From: Draconibacterium orientale
GTDB lineage: Bacteria; Bacteroidota; Bacteroidia; Bacteroidales; DYQJ01
DNA: 38,898 nucleotides
Direction: 5' to 3'
Assembly: GCA_020719345.1 (NCBI GenBank)
Contig: DYQJ01000001.1
Coordinates: 5,621 to 44,518 of the forward strand
Shown: piece after piece, positions 8,929 to 18,594 of the stretch
Position numbering within the stretch: position 1 is the stretch's first letter
Layout of the letters: every line of letters starts with the position of its first letter
Program-made: the position numbers and the translations under genes
The notes under the pieces: generated by a model
Told to the model about the DNA's origin: nothing
What the model saw: the letters and a program-made list of their open reading frames with translations, nothing else
Databases searched by the model: none

Positions 8929-9348
8929 CTAAAGTTCTACAATTCCTTTGTCTGAATAGTATTGTCCAAAGGTTTTGTCGCTTATTTTAATGTGATTCAA
9001 TAACCATTCTTTTAAAAAATTCATAACATCATAGCTAAGAGTAACGCTTCCGTTTTTGTATTCGGAGAAAAATAAAGAGACTTTTTGCACGAAATTTTGA
9101 TGTTCTACGATATGCTCCGGCGACTGCGGATATTTGTATTTATCAAAATATTTCTCTTCTGTTCCAAAATGATAGCCCGTATAATCTATCATTTTCTCCA
9201 AAATATCTTTAATCACAGCGTCTGCTTTTGCCTCAGTAAAAGCTGCATACAGCTCGTTTATTATTCCCACAAGATTTTGATGTTGTCCATCAATTTCTTG
9301 ATAACCAACCGAATATAAGTTGCTCCACTTAATAAGTTCTTTCTTCAT
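8929..9348 (-). CDS. Bacteriohemerythrin
   Basis: 'WSNLYSVGYQEIDGQHQNLVGIINELY', 'HFGTEEKYFDKYKYPQSPEHIVEHQNFV', 'WLLNHIKISDKTFG' iron-ligand motifs. Confidence 0.93.
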   Translation of the reverse strand: MKKELIKWSNLYSVGYQEIDGQHQNLVGIINELYAAFTEAKADAVIKDILEKMIDYTGYHFGTEEKYFDKYKYPQSPEHIVEHQNFVQKVSLFFSEYKNGSVTLSYDVMNFLKEWLLNHIKISDKTFGQYYSDKGIVEL

Positions 9349-9366
9349 GTCAAATATAAATTTTAA

Positions 9367-9840
9367 TTAATATTCTATTTTATCTGTTTTTTCGTTCCAC
9401 ATTTGAAAAGCAATAATAGCTTCATCTCTCATTACTTGAATAGTTTTGATATTTCTTTTGTCTATCGGTTTTTCAATTTCTTCGTAAATAAACGAGTCGT
9501 CAAACCCAATGTTTTTAGCATCTGCTTTATTGTTAGCGAAATATATTTTATCTAATCTAGCCCAGTATATTGCTCCGAGACACATTGGACATGGCTCGCA
9601 CGAGGTGTATATTTCGCAACCACTCAGGTCAAAGGTCTCTAATATTCGGCATGCTTCTCTGATTGTATTGACCTCTGCATGCGCTGTCGGGTCGTTGTTC
9701 TTGGTTACGCTGTTGGAGTTTGCTGCTATAATTTTTCCGTTCTTGACAATAACTGCTCCAAAAGGTCCTCCTCCACTTTGAACACTATTTACAGACAAAT
9801 CAATTGCCTTTTGCATGTAATCGCTGTTAAAATTTTCCAT
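9367..9840 (-). CDS. Nucleoside/guanine deaminase (CDA-fold)
   Basis: 'DPTAHAEVNTIREACRILETFDLSGCEIYTSCEPCPMCLGAIYWARLDKIYFANN' zinc-deaminase signature. Confidence 0.92.
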   Translation of the reverse strand: MENFNSDYMQKAIDLSVNSVQSGGGPFGAVIVKNGKIIAANSNSVTKNNDPTAHAEVNTIREACRILETFDLSGCEIYTSCEPCPMCLGAIYWARLDKIYFANNKADAKNIGFDDSFIYEEIEKPIDKRNIKTIQVMRDEAIIAFQMWNEKTDKIEY

Positions 9841-9927
9841 AAGAATAAGATATTAGGGTAAAAAAATCGTGTAAAGATATTAAAAAAAATAAAAAGATAA
9901 AATAAAATAAAAAAAAATGAAAATTAA

Positions 9928-9957
9928 TTGCATATTAAAAAAAATATTATACCTTTG
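9928..9957 (+). promoter_or_regulatory. Bacteroidota-type promoter of the ribosomal protein operon (TTG -N19- TACCTTTG)
   Basis: TTG at 9928-9930 and TACCTTTG at 9950-9957 match the known -33 TTG / -7 TAnnTTTG consensus. Confidence 0.75.
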
Positions 9958-10009
9958 CGGTCACAAATATTTTTTAAGAAGAATTATTAAATTATTAAAA
10001 CAAAGTAAA

Positions 10010-10465
10010 GTGGACACTTTAAGTTATAAAACAGTATCGGCAAACAAGGCTACGGTAGTAAAGGAGTGGATTTTGGTGGATGCTGAGGATCAAATCTTGG
10101 GTCGCATGTCTTCTAAGATAGCAAAAATTCTTAGGGGCAAGCACAAAGCAGGTTTTACTCCTCACGTTGATTGTGGAGATAACGTAGTAATAATCAATGC
10201 AGCTAAGGTACGTATGACCGGCAAGAAGTTTGCGGATCGCAAACGAATTCGTCACTCGGGTTATCCTGGCGGACAAAAAATTACTAATGCGAAAGAGGTT
10301 ATCAAGCAACATCCTACCCGAGTGGTAGAAATGGCTATCAGTAGAATGCTTCCAAAAAACAGATTGGGAAGTGCTTTGTTCAGAAATCTTTATGTTTATG
10401 AGGGAGTCGAGCATGAGCAAGTAGCTCAACAACCGCGCACAATTAATTTAAACGAAATTAAGTAA
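10010..10465 (+). CDS. rplM: 50S ribosomal protein L13
   Basis: 'WILVDAEDQILGRMSSKIAKILRGKHKAGFTPHVDCGDNVVIINAAKVRMTGKK'; GTG start at 10010 preferred over ORF start 9917, which lies upstream of the promoter. Confidence 0.95.
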   Translation: MDTLSYKTVSANKATVVKEWILVDAEDQILGRMSSKIAKILRGKHKAGFTPHVDCGDNVVIINAAKVRMTGKKFADRKRIRHSGYPGGQKITNAKEVIKQHPTRVVEMAISRMLPKNRLGSALFRNLYVYEGVEHEQVAQQPRTINLNEIK

Positions 10466-10466
10466 T

Positions 10467-10853
10467 ATGGAAGTAGTTAATTCGATTGGTAGAAGAAAAA
10501 CTGCTGTAGCCAGAGTTTATATTAGAGAAGGAAAGGGAAATATAGTTATCAATAAGCGCGACTACAAGGCGTATTTTCCGGTACCGCAGTTACAGTACGT
10601 AGTAACACAGCCATTGGCTACGCTTAATGCCTTAGAAAAGTATGACATAAAAGTAAACTTAGATGGAGGAGGAATAAAAGGTCAGGCAGAGGCACTAAGA
10701 ATGGCAATAGCAAGAGCATTAATAAAAATTAATGCAGAGGACAGATCATCTTTAAAGAAGAACGGCTTTTTAACTCGTGACCCACGTGAGGTGGAACGCA
10801 AGAAACCGGGTCGTCCTAAAGCACGTAAAAGGTTTCAATTTAGTAAACGTTAG
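10467..10853 (+). CDS. rpsI: 30S ribosomal protein S9
   Basis: 'SIGRRKTAVARVYIREGKGNIVINKR...DPREVERKKPGRPKARKRFQFSKR'. Confidence 0.98.
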   Translation: MEVVNSIGRRKTAVARVYIREGKGNIVINKRDYKAYFPVPQLQYVVTQPLATLNALEKYDIKVNLDGGGIKGQAEALRMAIARALIKINAEDRSSLKKNGFLTRDPREVERKKPGRPKARKRFQFSKR

Positions 10854-10857
10854 AGGT

Positions 10858-10930
10858 TGTTTAGTATCTAAATTGCTTAGACTACTCGCTGCTTATCAAA
10901 GTCGGGTGCTACTAAGTGATTGCCTAAACA
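10858..10930 (+). promoter_or_regulatory. Structured rpsI-rpsB intergenic element, candidate S2 leader
   Basis: Nested helices: TGTTTAG(10858-10864)/CTAAACA(10924-10930); AATTGCTTAG(10871-10880)/CTAAGTGATT(10912-10921); ACTCG(10884-10888)/CGGGT(10903-10907); no U-tract. Confidence 0.55.
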
Positions 10931-10957
10931 GAATGTAAACAATTAAAAAGAATTAAA

Positions 10958-11764
10958 ATGTCTAAATTATCATTTCAAGAGTTATTAGATGCCGGTGTAC
11001 ACTTCGGTCATCTAAAAAGAAAGTGGAATCCTGCCATGGCACCGTATATTTACATGGAGAAGAACGGGATTCATATTATAGATTTGCACAAGACAATAGT
11101 AAAGATGGACGAAGCTGCTGCTGCACTAAAACAGATAGCAAAATCAGGGAGACGCATATTGTTTGTCGCAACCAAGAAACAAGCCAAAGAAATAGTTTCC
11201 GAAAAAGTTAAATCAGTGGGAATGCCATACATCACCGAGCGCTGGTCTGGAGGTATGCTCACAAATTTCCCTACTGTTAGAAAGGCTATCAAAAAGATGG
11301 CTACCATAGATAAGATGGGCGTAAATGGGACCCTTGACACTTTGTCAAAGCGTGAACGTTTGCAAGTATCACGTGAACGAGATAAATTAGAGAAGAACTT
11401 AGGCAGTATCGCCGATTTGACTCGTATTCCAGCCGCTATCTTTGTCGTAGATGTTATGAAAGAAAAAATTGCTGTCCGCGAAGCACAAAAATTACATATC
11501 CCCGTTTTTGGTATAGTAGATACTAACTCTAATCCGGAAATTGACTTTATGATACCTGCTAATGACGATGCTACCAAATCTATTTCTCTTATAGTAGATT
11601 ACATGACAAAAGCAGTAGCAGAAGGTCTTGCCGAGAGAAAAGCCGAGAAAGAGAAGGAAGATACCGAACAACAAACCGAAATGAGAGCTCCGAAAAAGAG
11701 CTTACAACGAGGACAAGGAAGAGCAAGAAAAAATGCTCAAATAGAGAGAGTTGACGAAGACTAA
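10958..11764 (+). CDS. rpsB: 30S ribosomal protein S2
   Basis: 'FQELLDAGVHFGHLKRKWNPAMAPYIYMEKNGIHIIDLHKT...ERWSGGMLTNFPTVRK'. Confidence 0.98.
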   Translation: MSKLSFQELLDAGVHFGHLKRKWNPAMAPYIYMEKNGIHIIDLHKTIVKMDEAAAALKQIAKSGRRILFVATKKQAKEIVSEKVKSVGMPYITERWSGGMLTNFPTVRKAIKKMATIDKMGVNGTLDTLSKRERLQVSRERDKLEKNLGSIADLTRIPAAIFVVDVMKEKIAVREAQKLHIPVFGIVDTNSNPEIDFMIPANDDATKSISLIVDYMTKAVAEGLAERKAEKEKEDTEQQTEMRAPKKSLQRGQGRARKNAQIERVDED

Positions 11765-11800
11765 TTTTAATAATAATAATTCTAAAAAATATATAATAAA

Positions 11801-12628
11801 ATGACACAAGTAAAAGCAGCCGATGTTGCTAAATTGAGAAATATTACCGGCTCAGGAATGATGGATTGCAAAAAGGCATTGGAAGAAAGTGATGGCGACT
11901 TTAATCTCGCTATTGATATTCTTAGAAAGAAAGGACAAAAAGTTGCGAACACCCGCGCAGACCGAGAGTCTACTGAGGGCGCAGTAATAGCTAAAGCTTC
12001 TGATGACGAAAAATTTGTTGCTCTTGTTACTTTAAATTGCGAAACAGATTTCGTAGCTAAGAATGTTGACTTCGTTGCGTTTGCCGAATCAATTTTAGAT
12101 GTAGCAGTTCAAAATAGACCTGCCGACATTGACGAACTACGTAATTTGAAAATTGGAGATATTACTATTCAAGAGGAAATTATTAACAAGACGGGAGTTA
12201 CCGGAGAAAAATTGGGCTTGTCGTACTATGCAAAAATAGAAGCAGAGTATGTTATAGCTTATATTCACCCAGGAAACAGAGTTTGCTCTATCGCCGGCTT
12301 TAATAAAATTATTCCACGCGAAGCAGCTAAAGATATCGTTATGCAAATAGCCGCTATGTCACCTGTCGCAATAGACAAAACAGACGTAAGTCCGGAAGTA
12401 GTAGCCAAAGAATTGGAAATAGGTAAAGAACTCGCTATTAACGAAGGTAAAGACGAAAAAATGGCAGAAAACATTGCTAAAGGACGTCTTGCTAAGTTCT
12501 ATAAAGAGTCAACTTTATTGAATCAACAATTCATTAAGGATAACAAAATAACCGTAGGCGAATATCTGGCAACTGTGGACAAACAAGTAAAAGTAACAGC
12601 CATTGCAAGATACTCTTTGAGTATTTAG
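11801..12628 (+). CDS. tsf: Elongation factor Ts
   Basis: 'VAKLRNITGSGMMDCKKALEESDGDFNLAIDILRKKGQ...NCETDFVAKN'. Confidence 0.98.
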   Translation: MTQVKAADVAKLRNITGSGMMDCKKALEESDGDFNLAIDILRKKGQKVANTRADRESTEGAVIAKASDDEKFVALVTLNCETDFVAKNVDFVAFAESILDVAVQNRPADIDELRNLKIGDITIQEEIINKTGVTGEKLGLSYYAKIEAEYVIAYIHPGNRVCSIAGFNKIIPREAAKDIVMQIAAMSPVAIDKTDVSPEVVAKELEIGKELAINEGKDEKMAENIAKGRLAKFYKESTLLNQQFIKDNKITVGEYLATVDKQVKVTAIARYSLSI

Positions 12629-12650
12629 TAGCAATTAAATATTTTTTATA

Positions 12651-12681
12651 ATAGATAACCTTTTAGGTTATCTATTTTTTT
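12651..12681 (+). terminator. Rho-independent terminator after tsf
   Basis: ATAGATAACC-TTTTA-GGTTATCTAT followed by a T-run. Confidence 0.9.
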
Positions 12682-12755
12682 ATACTAAAAACGGTTTATT
12701 ATTTAACTTTCCAAAGTTGTAGTTACATAATAATAAAAGTTTAAATTTATAACAT

Positions 12756-13532
12756 TCAATCATGTACCACTCTAAAACCGATGACGATGCTGTTAGTTCG
12801 CGGATTTTCGGCGCGGCGAATCTCGGCAGATATACTCTCGGATTTGCTGTACCAATTTGCACCACGATGCACTTTCATGAGTCCTCTCTCAGCTCCCTGC
12901 GGATTCTTCTTCGGCGACTTTTGATAGTAATCTTTTGAGTACCAGTCCAAGCACCACTCCGACATGTTTCCATAAATATCATAAACTCCCAAAACATTGG
13001 GTTGTTTACTGCCAACTCTATGCGGATGCGCTTCCGAATTATCTCTATAAATCACATAGTTATCTATTTCTTTGAACTCATTTTTTTTATAAATCCCCTC
13101 TTTTGCTACATATTCCCACTCGGCTTCCGTAGGCAAACGTCCACCTTTCCATTTGCAATACGCCGATGCACCGTACCAATTTACATGGGTGACAGGATAA
13201 TTTTCATACCCGACCTCAACTTTATAAATACTATCTTTATAGATGCGGCAACGAAGGTCGCGCCATGTATCCGAAAGCGAAATCCAATAACTGTCATGCT
13301 CTATTTGATTATCATACAAATTTAGAAACGCGGCAAATTCATTATTTGTGACTTCATATCGTGAAATATAAAAACTTTTTAGCTTTACTAAATGTTTATC
13401 AGCATCTTCTGATGATTTGTCTCTGCCCATAAAAAAAGTTCCGCCCTCAATATAAACATAATTTGTGTCTTGTGAACTTGCCAAAATAACAGCGAAAAAA
13501 AATAAATAAAATATTATAATTAATTTTTTCAT
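12756..13532 (-). CDS. SUMF1/formylglycine-generating-enzyme-like (FGE-sulfatase domain) secreted protein
   Basis: Signal peptide; 'YIEGGTFFMGRD...YISRYEVTNNEFAAFLN...HVNWYGASAYCKWKGGRLPTEAEWEYVAKEG...VYDIYGNMSEWCLDWY...IGFRVVHD'. Confidence 0.92.
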   Translation of the reverse strand: MKKLIIIFYLFFFAVILASSQDTNYVYIEGGTFFMGRDKSSEDADKHLVKLKSFYISRYEVTNNEFAAFLNLYDNQIEHDSYWISLSDTWRDLRCRIYKDSIYKVEVGYENYPVTHVNWYGASAYCKWKGGRLPTEAEWEYVAKEGIYKKNEFKEIDNYVIYRDNSEAHPHRVGSKQPNVLGVYDIYGNMSEWCLDWYSKDYYQKSPKKNPQGAERGLMKVHRGANWYSKSESISAEIRRAENPRTNSIVIGFRVVHD

Positions 13533-13631
13533 TTTTTCATTTTTTTTTCTTAAAATTGTTTTTTATTTTATAATAGTTTCGCAATAATAAAAAATATATA
13601 CCACAAAATTACATTTTAATATCTAATTTTT

Positions 13632-14369
13632 ATGAAAGTATTAGGAATAGACGTAGGCGGTTCTGGAGTAAAAGGAGCTATCGTAAATTTAGAGACCGGA
13701 GTCCTTGAAACAGAACGACATAGAATAGAGACCCCGCAGCCGGCAACTCCGGAAGCATTAGCGCAAACAATAGCAAAAATTGCAAGACATTTTGACTGGA
13801 ACAACAAAATAGGCATAGGTTTTCCTGCATTAGTTCAAAATGGCGTGATAAAAACTGCTACTAATATAGATAAATCTTGTATAAATGTTGATTTTGAACG
13901 TCTTGTAACGAAGATGACTAATTGTCCGGCAAAAGTCCTTAACGATGCCGATGCGGCAGCGATGGCAGAAGTCAAATTTGGAAACGGGAAAAATGTGTCC
14001 GGATTAATTTTTACGGTCACAATAGGGACTGGAGTAGGAACGGCACTATTTTTTAATCAAAAATTAATTCCTAACATAGAATTAGGACACGTTTATATGC
14101 CAAACGGAAAATGGGTAGAAAAATATTTATCTGACGCTACCCGAAAAAATGAAGAACTATCTTGGGAAGAATGGACTGCACGTTTTAACAAATATGTAGA
14201 ATATATAACTCTTTTACTTAGTCCGCAGCTTATAATTCTTGGCGGAGGAGTAAGTAAAAAATATAAGAAGTTTGAAAAATATTTGCCCAAAGAAGGAATA
14301 CTTAAACCGGCGATGTTACTTAATGAGGCAGGTATTATTGGTGCAGCTTATTATACGGCTGAAAATTAA
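13632..14369 (+). CDS. ppgK: Polyphosphate glucokinase-like ROK kinase
   Basis: '[23 protein letters not shown]', '[13 protein letters not shown]', '[23 protein letters not shown]', '[11 protein letters not shown]'. Confidence 0.88.
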   Translation: MKVLGIDVGGSGVKGAIVNLETGVLETERHRIETPQPATPEALAQTIAKIARHFDWNNKIGIGFPALVQNGVIKTATNIDKSCINVDFERLVTKMTNCPAKVLNDADAAAMAEVKFGNGKNVSGLIFTVTIGTGVGTALFFNQKLIPNIELGHVYMPNGKWVEKYLSDATRKNEELSWEEWTARFNKYVEYITLLLSPQLIILGGGVSKKYKKFEKYLPKEGILKPAMLLNEAGIIGAAYYTAEN

Positions 14370-14380
14370 TCTTTTAAAAA

Positions 14381-15238
14381 ATGAGTGAATATATCAATTG
14401 TAATGGAGAATACTGTAGAGCCGAAGAAAATGCCATCTCGGTGTATAACAGAGCTTTTAAATATGGTGATGCATTGTTTGAAACTATGTTCGCCTCCGGT
14501 AGTGAAATTCCGTTATATAACGAGCATATAAAAAGATTGGTCAAATCTATGATGGTCTTGAAAATGGAAATACCGGTAAAGCTAAGTTTAGAAGCAAAGG
14601 TACTGCAACAAGAAATAACTCGTCTGCTCACAAAAAATAAATTTTTTACCTCCTCCAAAGTGAGATTAACAGTTTTCAGACAAGATGGCGGCAATTATGT
14701 GCCGACAACCAATAATGTCTCGTATATTGTAGAAACAGAAAAATTGGCTATTGCTAACTTTGAGGTCTTAAAATCGGGATTAAAAATAGATGTTTTTACC
14801 GAAATCAAAAAACCAATAAATATTTTTGCTAATATGAAGACCGCAAATTCGCTTCTCTACGTGATGGCAGGAATATATCAACAAAAGAAAAATCTTGACG
14901 AGGTAATTATATTGAATCAAAATAATAATATCTGTGAAAGCGTTACTTCTAATGTATTTGTTGTCAAAGCTGATAAAATTTATACGCCCGCGCTCAGCGA
15001 AGGGTGTATTGAGGGAGTAATGAGACAAGCAATACTCCAGCTTGCAAAAGAAAACAACATGGAAATAATAGAGAACACGCTATTAACAACTGACAATTTG
15101 CTACAAGCCGATGAAATATTTTTAACCAATGCAGTGCAAGGGATCCGTTGGGTCGCCGCATTCCAAAACCGCCGATATTTTAATAAAATATCCAAATATT
15201 TAACCTTCTTGTTAAACAATAAATATCTAAATATCTGA
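14381..15238 (+). CDS. Aminotransferase class IV (aminodeoxychorismate lyase / BCAT-like)
   Basis: 'FKYGDALFETMFASGSEIPLYNEHIKRL', 'EVIILNQNNNICESVTSNVFVVK', 'SEGCIEGVMRQAIL'. Confidence 0.88.
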   Translation: MSEYINCNGEYCRAEENAISVYNRAFKYGDALFETMFASGSEIPLYNEHIKRLVKSMMVLKMEIPVKLSLEAKVLQQEITRLLTKNKFFTSSKVRLTVFRQDGGNYVPTTNNVSYIVETEKLAIANFEVLKSGLKIDVFTEIKKPINIFANMKTANSLLYVMAGIYQQKKNLDEVIILNQNNNICESVTSNVFVVKADKIYTPALSEGCIEGVMRQAILQLAKENNMEIIENTLLTTDNLLQADEIFLTNAVQGIRWVAAFQNRRYFNKISKYLTFLLNNKYLNI

Positions 15239-15273
15239 TTTTTAACTATTTGTAAAATATAATATTTCTAAAA

Positions 15274-18200
15274 ATGAACGAATCCATTTTAAAAGCTTTA
15301 ATGCAATTGTTCGCTATTATTGCAAATGTGAACGAAGACGGTGTTTCGCATGACGCAAGAAATATAGTTGAAAGCTATTTGCGACAACAATTAGGACAAA
15401 CAATAACCGAGAACTACATGAAACTTTTTGACCAATATGTAGAGACACACATGCAAGATGCCAAAGCCGGAAAAAAAGGCAAAAAACGAATAGCCATGAA
15501 CTCCGTTAAAGTGCTTCTAATATGTGAAAATATTAATAAACAGCTACACCAAAAAGAGAAAATTATCGTAGTAATGCGGCTGCTCGAATATGTAAACGAA
15601 GATGGACATATTACTCAAAATGAATTTGATTTTATCACACTCGTGGCAGACACTTTCAACATAGAACGCGAAGAATTTAAAAGAATTGAACTTTTTACCT
15701 TTGGAAAACCACAAGAAATAGAAGATAAAAATAGCATTATTATCATTGACTCCAACCCCGAAACAGCGGAAGAAAAGAACGATGGAATCAAACATATCGT
15801 AAAAGAGAACCTCGACGGACGAATTTTAATATTATATATAGAAAGCATACAAACGTTTGTCTTCAATTATGACGGACATCAAAATTTATTCTTAACTGGA
15901 CAAAATATCGCAGCAAAACGAACTTATATTTTTGACAACGGCTCTATTATCCGAGGCGGAAGGATATCACCTATATATCAAAGTGATATAGCAAGTTTGT
16001 TCTTATACTCCGACAACAAACCGAAGATAACATTCACTGCCGAAAATATTGAATATCGTTTCCAAAACAATGCCATCGGATTGCATCAGTTTAGCTTCGT
16101 AGAAGACTCTGGACAATTGATAGGTATTATGGGAGGAAGCGGAGTAGGTAAATCTACACTTCTTAACGTATTAATAGGTAAATATACTCTCAGCAGCGGT
16201 AAAATTTACATCAATGGACATGATATTCACAAAAAGGGCGAACGTCTTGACGGTATCATCGGATTCGTTCCACAAGATGACCTCCTCATAGAAGAATTGA
16301 CCGTATATCAAAATTTATATTATAACGCTAAGCTGTGCTTCGGAACTTTTACCGAAGAACAATTACATAAAGCCGTAGAACGAGTCCTCAGCGACTTAGG
16401 TCTTTACGAGGCAAGAAATTTAAAAGTTGGAAATCCCTTAAACAAATTTATCAGCGGCGGACAACGTAAACGTCTTAATATCGCACTTGAACTTATTCGC
16501 GAACCGGCAATTATGTTTGTTGACGAGCCAACTTCGGGACTCTCATCTATGGACTCTGAAATAGTTATGCAACTGCTAAAAGACCAGGCTCTCAAAGGTA
16601 AGTTAGTGATAATAAACATACATCAACCTTCTTCCGACATCTTTAAACTATTTGATAAGCTGTGGATAATGGACAAAGGTGGACACATTATTTATAACGG
16701 AAATCCTATTGAGGCGGTTGTATATTTCAAAAAAATGAACATGTATGTAGATGCTGACGAAAGCGAATGTCCTACATGCGGTAATGTAAACCCCGAACAA
16801 ATACTTGAAATAGTTGAAAATAAAGTTATTAACGAGTTTGGAAAATATACTACCGAACGCAAAGTCGCAGCAGACGAATGGTACAAAAAATATAAAGATA
16901 ACATAGAGAGCAAGTTAGAAATAAAAGAAATATCACACAATCCTCTGCCGGAGACAAGCTTTAAAATACCCGGACGATTCAAACAATTTAAAGTCTTCTG
17001 CATACGGAATATTTTATCCAAACTCGCCAACACTCAATTTATGCTCATTAACTTCCTTGAAGCGCCAATTCTGGCTTTTATTCTCGGATTTTTTACCCGA
17101 TATATTAACGAAGACGGCGAATATATTTTTGCCGACAACAAAAACCTACCCGTCTATCTATTTATGAATGTAGTAGTTGCACTTTTTATAGGACTGACAG
17201 TTAGTGCCGAAGAAATTATTAAAGACCGCAAAATTTTAGAACGCGAGAAATTTCTGCATCTTAGCAAATTTAGCTATATCAATTCTAAAGTTTTGATTTT
17301 GCTCATCATGTCGGCTATTCAAATGTTCTGCTTTGTCTTAGTAGGTAACTTCGTATTAGAAATTCAAGGAATGACATTTAGCTACTGGTTGATTTTGTTT
17401 TCCACTGCCGCCTCGGCAAATATGATAGGACTCAACATCTCTGCCTCCTTAAACTCGGTCATAACTATTTATATATTAATACCTTTTATCTTGGTTCCTC
17501 AATTACTTTTAGGAGGAGCGATGGTCAATTTTGACGACCTGCATCCAACTCTCACTAACAAAAAATATGTCCCTCTCATAGGTGATATAATGCACTCAAG
17601 ATGGGCGTATGAAGCACTTGCAGTTCAACAATTTAGAAACAATGAATTTCAAATCCACTTCTATGAAATAGAAAAGAAGAAATCGGAAGCCAGCTATATC
17701 AGCTCATATCTTGTCAGCGAATTGGAATTGATAGCACGAAAGTGCGAAAAAGCAAAAAATGACACTGCATTTAAAGCTGACTATATAAAATATATAAATA
17801 TACTTAACAAAGAATTTAAGAAATTATCTAAGCTAAAAGACTTAAAATCAGTTGATTTTACTGTCTTACAAGATATTAATACTGACAACTTTGACTCGAC
17901 AACTTTGATTACTACACTTGAAATACTCGCTAATGTTAAAACTATCTACAATACAAAGCTTAACGACCAGAACACAAAACGAGATGAAAAATTTAATGAA
18001 CTCGTGGAACTATTTGGTAAAGAAGAAGTTTTAAAATTAAAATTAGAAAACCATAATGAAAAACTATCCGAATTTGTATTAGATAAGATGAACTTAAGAC
18101 AAATAGTAGAGACTGAAAACGGACTGATACGCAAAAAAGACCCTATATTTATGGAGCCAACTTCTAACTTTGGAAGAGCGCATTTTTATGCACCTGTCAA

Positions 18201-18357
18201 AATATTTTTTGGCTATCATATCAAAACTATATGGTTTAATGTTGCAGTAATATGGTTTACTATGCTGCTCATGTACATTGCATTATATTTTGATTTGCTA
18301 AAAAAACTTCTAAATAAAATTGAAGATTTAATACCAAAAAAAACAAAAAAACAGTAA
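15274..18357 (+). CDS. ABCG-like ABC transporter (ATPase + ABC-2 permease) with N-terminal TerB-like region
   Basis: Walker A 'GGSGVGKSTLLN', signature 'ISGGQRKRLNIALELI', 'VDEPTSGLSS'; N-term 'MQLFAIIANVNEDGVSHDARNIVESYL' acidic helical TerB-like; C-terminal TM helices. Confidence 0.9.
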   Translation: MNESILKALMQLFAIIANVNEDGVSHDARNIVESYLRQQLGQTITENYMKLFDQYVETHMQDAKAGKKGKKRIAMNSVKVLLICENINKQLHQKEKIIVVMRLLEYVNEDGHITQNEFDFITLVADTFNIEREEFKRIELFTFGKPQEIEDKNSIIIIDSNPETAEEKNDGIKHIVKENLDGRILILYIESIQTFVFNYDGHQNLFLTGQNIAAKRTYIFDNGSIIRGGRISPIYQSDIASLFLYSDNKPKITFTAENIEYRFQNNAIGLHQFSFVEDSGQLIGIMGGSGVGKSTLLNVLIGKYTLSSGKIYINGHDIHKKGERLDGIIGFVPQDDLLIEELTVYQNLYYNAKLCFGTFTEEQLHKAVERVLSDLGLYEARNLKVGNPLNKFISGGQRKRLNIALELIREPAIMFVDEPTSGLSSMDSEIVMQLLKDQALKGKLVIINIHQPSSDIFKLFDKLWIMDKGGHIIYNGNPIEAVVYFKKMNMYVDADESECPTCGNVNPEQILEIVENKVINEFGKYTTERKVAADEWYKKYKDNIESKLEIKEISHNPLPETSFKIPGRFKQFKVFCIRNILSKLANTQFMLINFLEAPILAFILGFFTRYINEDGEYIFADNKNLPVYLFMNVVVALFIGLTVSAEEIIKDRKILEREKFLHLSKFSYINSKVLILLIMSAIQMFCFVLVGNFVLEIQGMTFSYWLILFSTAASANMIGLNISASLNSVITIYILIPFILVPQLLLGGAMVNFDDLHPTLTNKKYVPLIGDIMHSRWAYEALAVQQFRNNEFQIHFYEIEKKKSEASYISSYLVSELELIARKCEKAKNDTAFKADYIKYINILNKEFKKLSKLKDLKSVDFTVLQDINTDNFDSTTLITTLEILANVKTIYNTKLNDQNTKRDEKFNELVELFGKEEVLKLKLENHNEKLSEFVLDKMNLRQIVETENGLIRKKDPIFMEPTSNFGRAHFYAPVKIFFGYHIKTIWFNVAVIWFTMLLMYIALYFDLLKKLLNKIEDLIPKKTKKQ

Positions 18358-18375
18358 TAATTTATTGTAATATTC

Positions 18376-18585
18376 ATGAAAAATAGAGTAAAAATATTTC
18401 AGTACAACAAGCTGGTAGGTGGGTATTCTTTAGCTGTACGAGATAATTGGTCTTACAAAATCAAGAGAATACACATCTCCGACTATGAATATGAAGAATA
18501 TCTTAAAACTTTTGGAAATGAAATAGTTACTTTAGATGTTTTTTACCAATGGTGGAATAATTTACAAAAAAATACAAATAAATAA
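18376..18585 (+). CDS. Small hypothetical protein, 69 aa
   Basis: Co-directional ORF between the ABC transporter and the LYS1-like gene. Confidence 0.6.
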   Translation: MKNRVKIFQYNKLVGGYSLAVRDNWSYKIKRIHISDYEYEEYLKTFGNEIVTLDVFYQWWNNLQKNTNK

Positions 18586-18594
18586 TTTATAGTA

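Noticed and set aside
10854-10957. Rho-independent terminator after rpsI
   Set aside because: Hairpin present but no U-tract, and the downstream rpsB is co-directional; a leader structure fits better
12680-12865. 61-aa minus-strand ORF
   Set aside because: Overlaps the C-terminus of the SUMF1 gene in another frame; no coding signal
14093-14290. Various ORFs antisense to ppgK, rps genes and tsf in the ORF track
   Set aside because: Fully overlap confidently assigned genes on the opposite strand and resemble no known family
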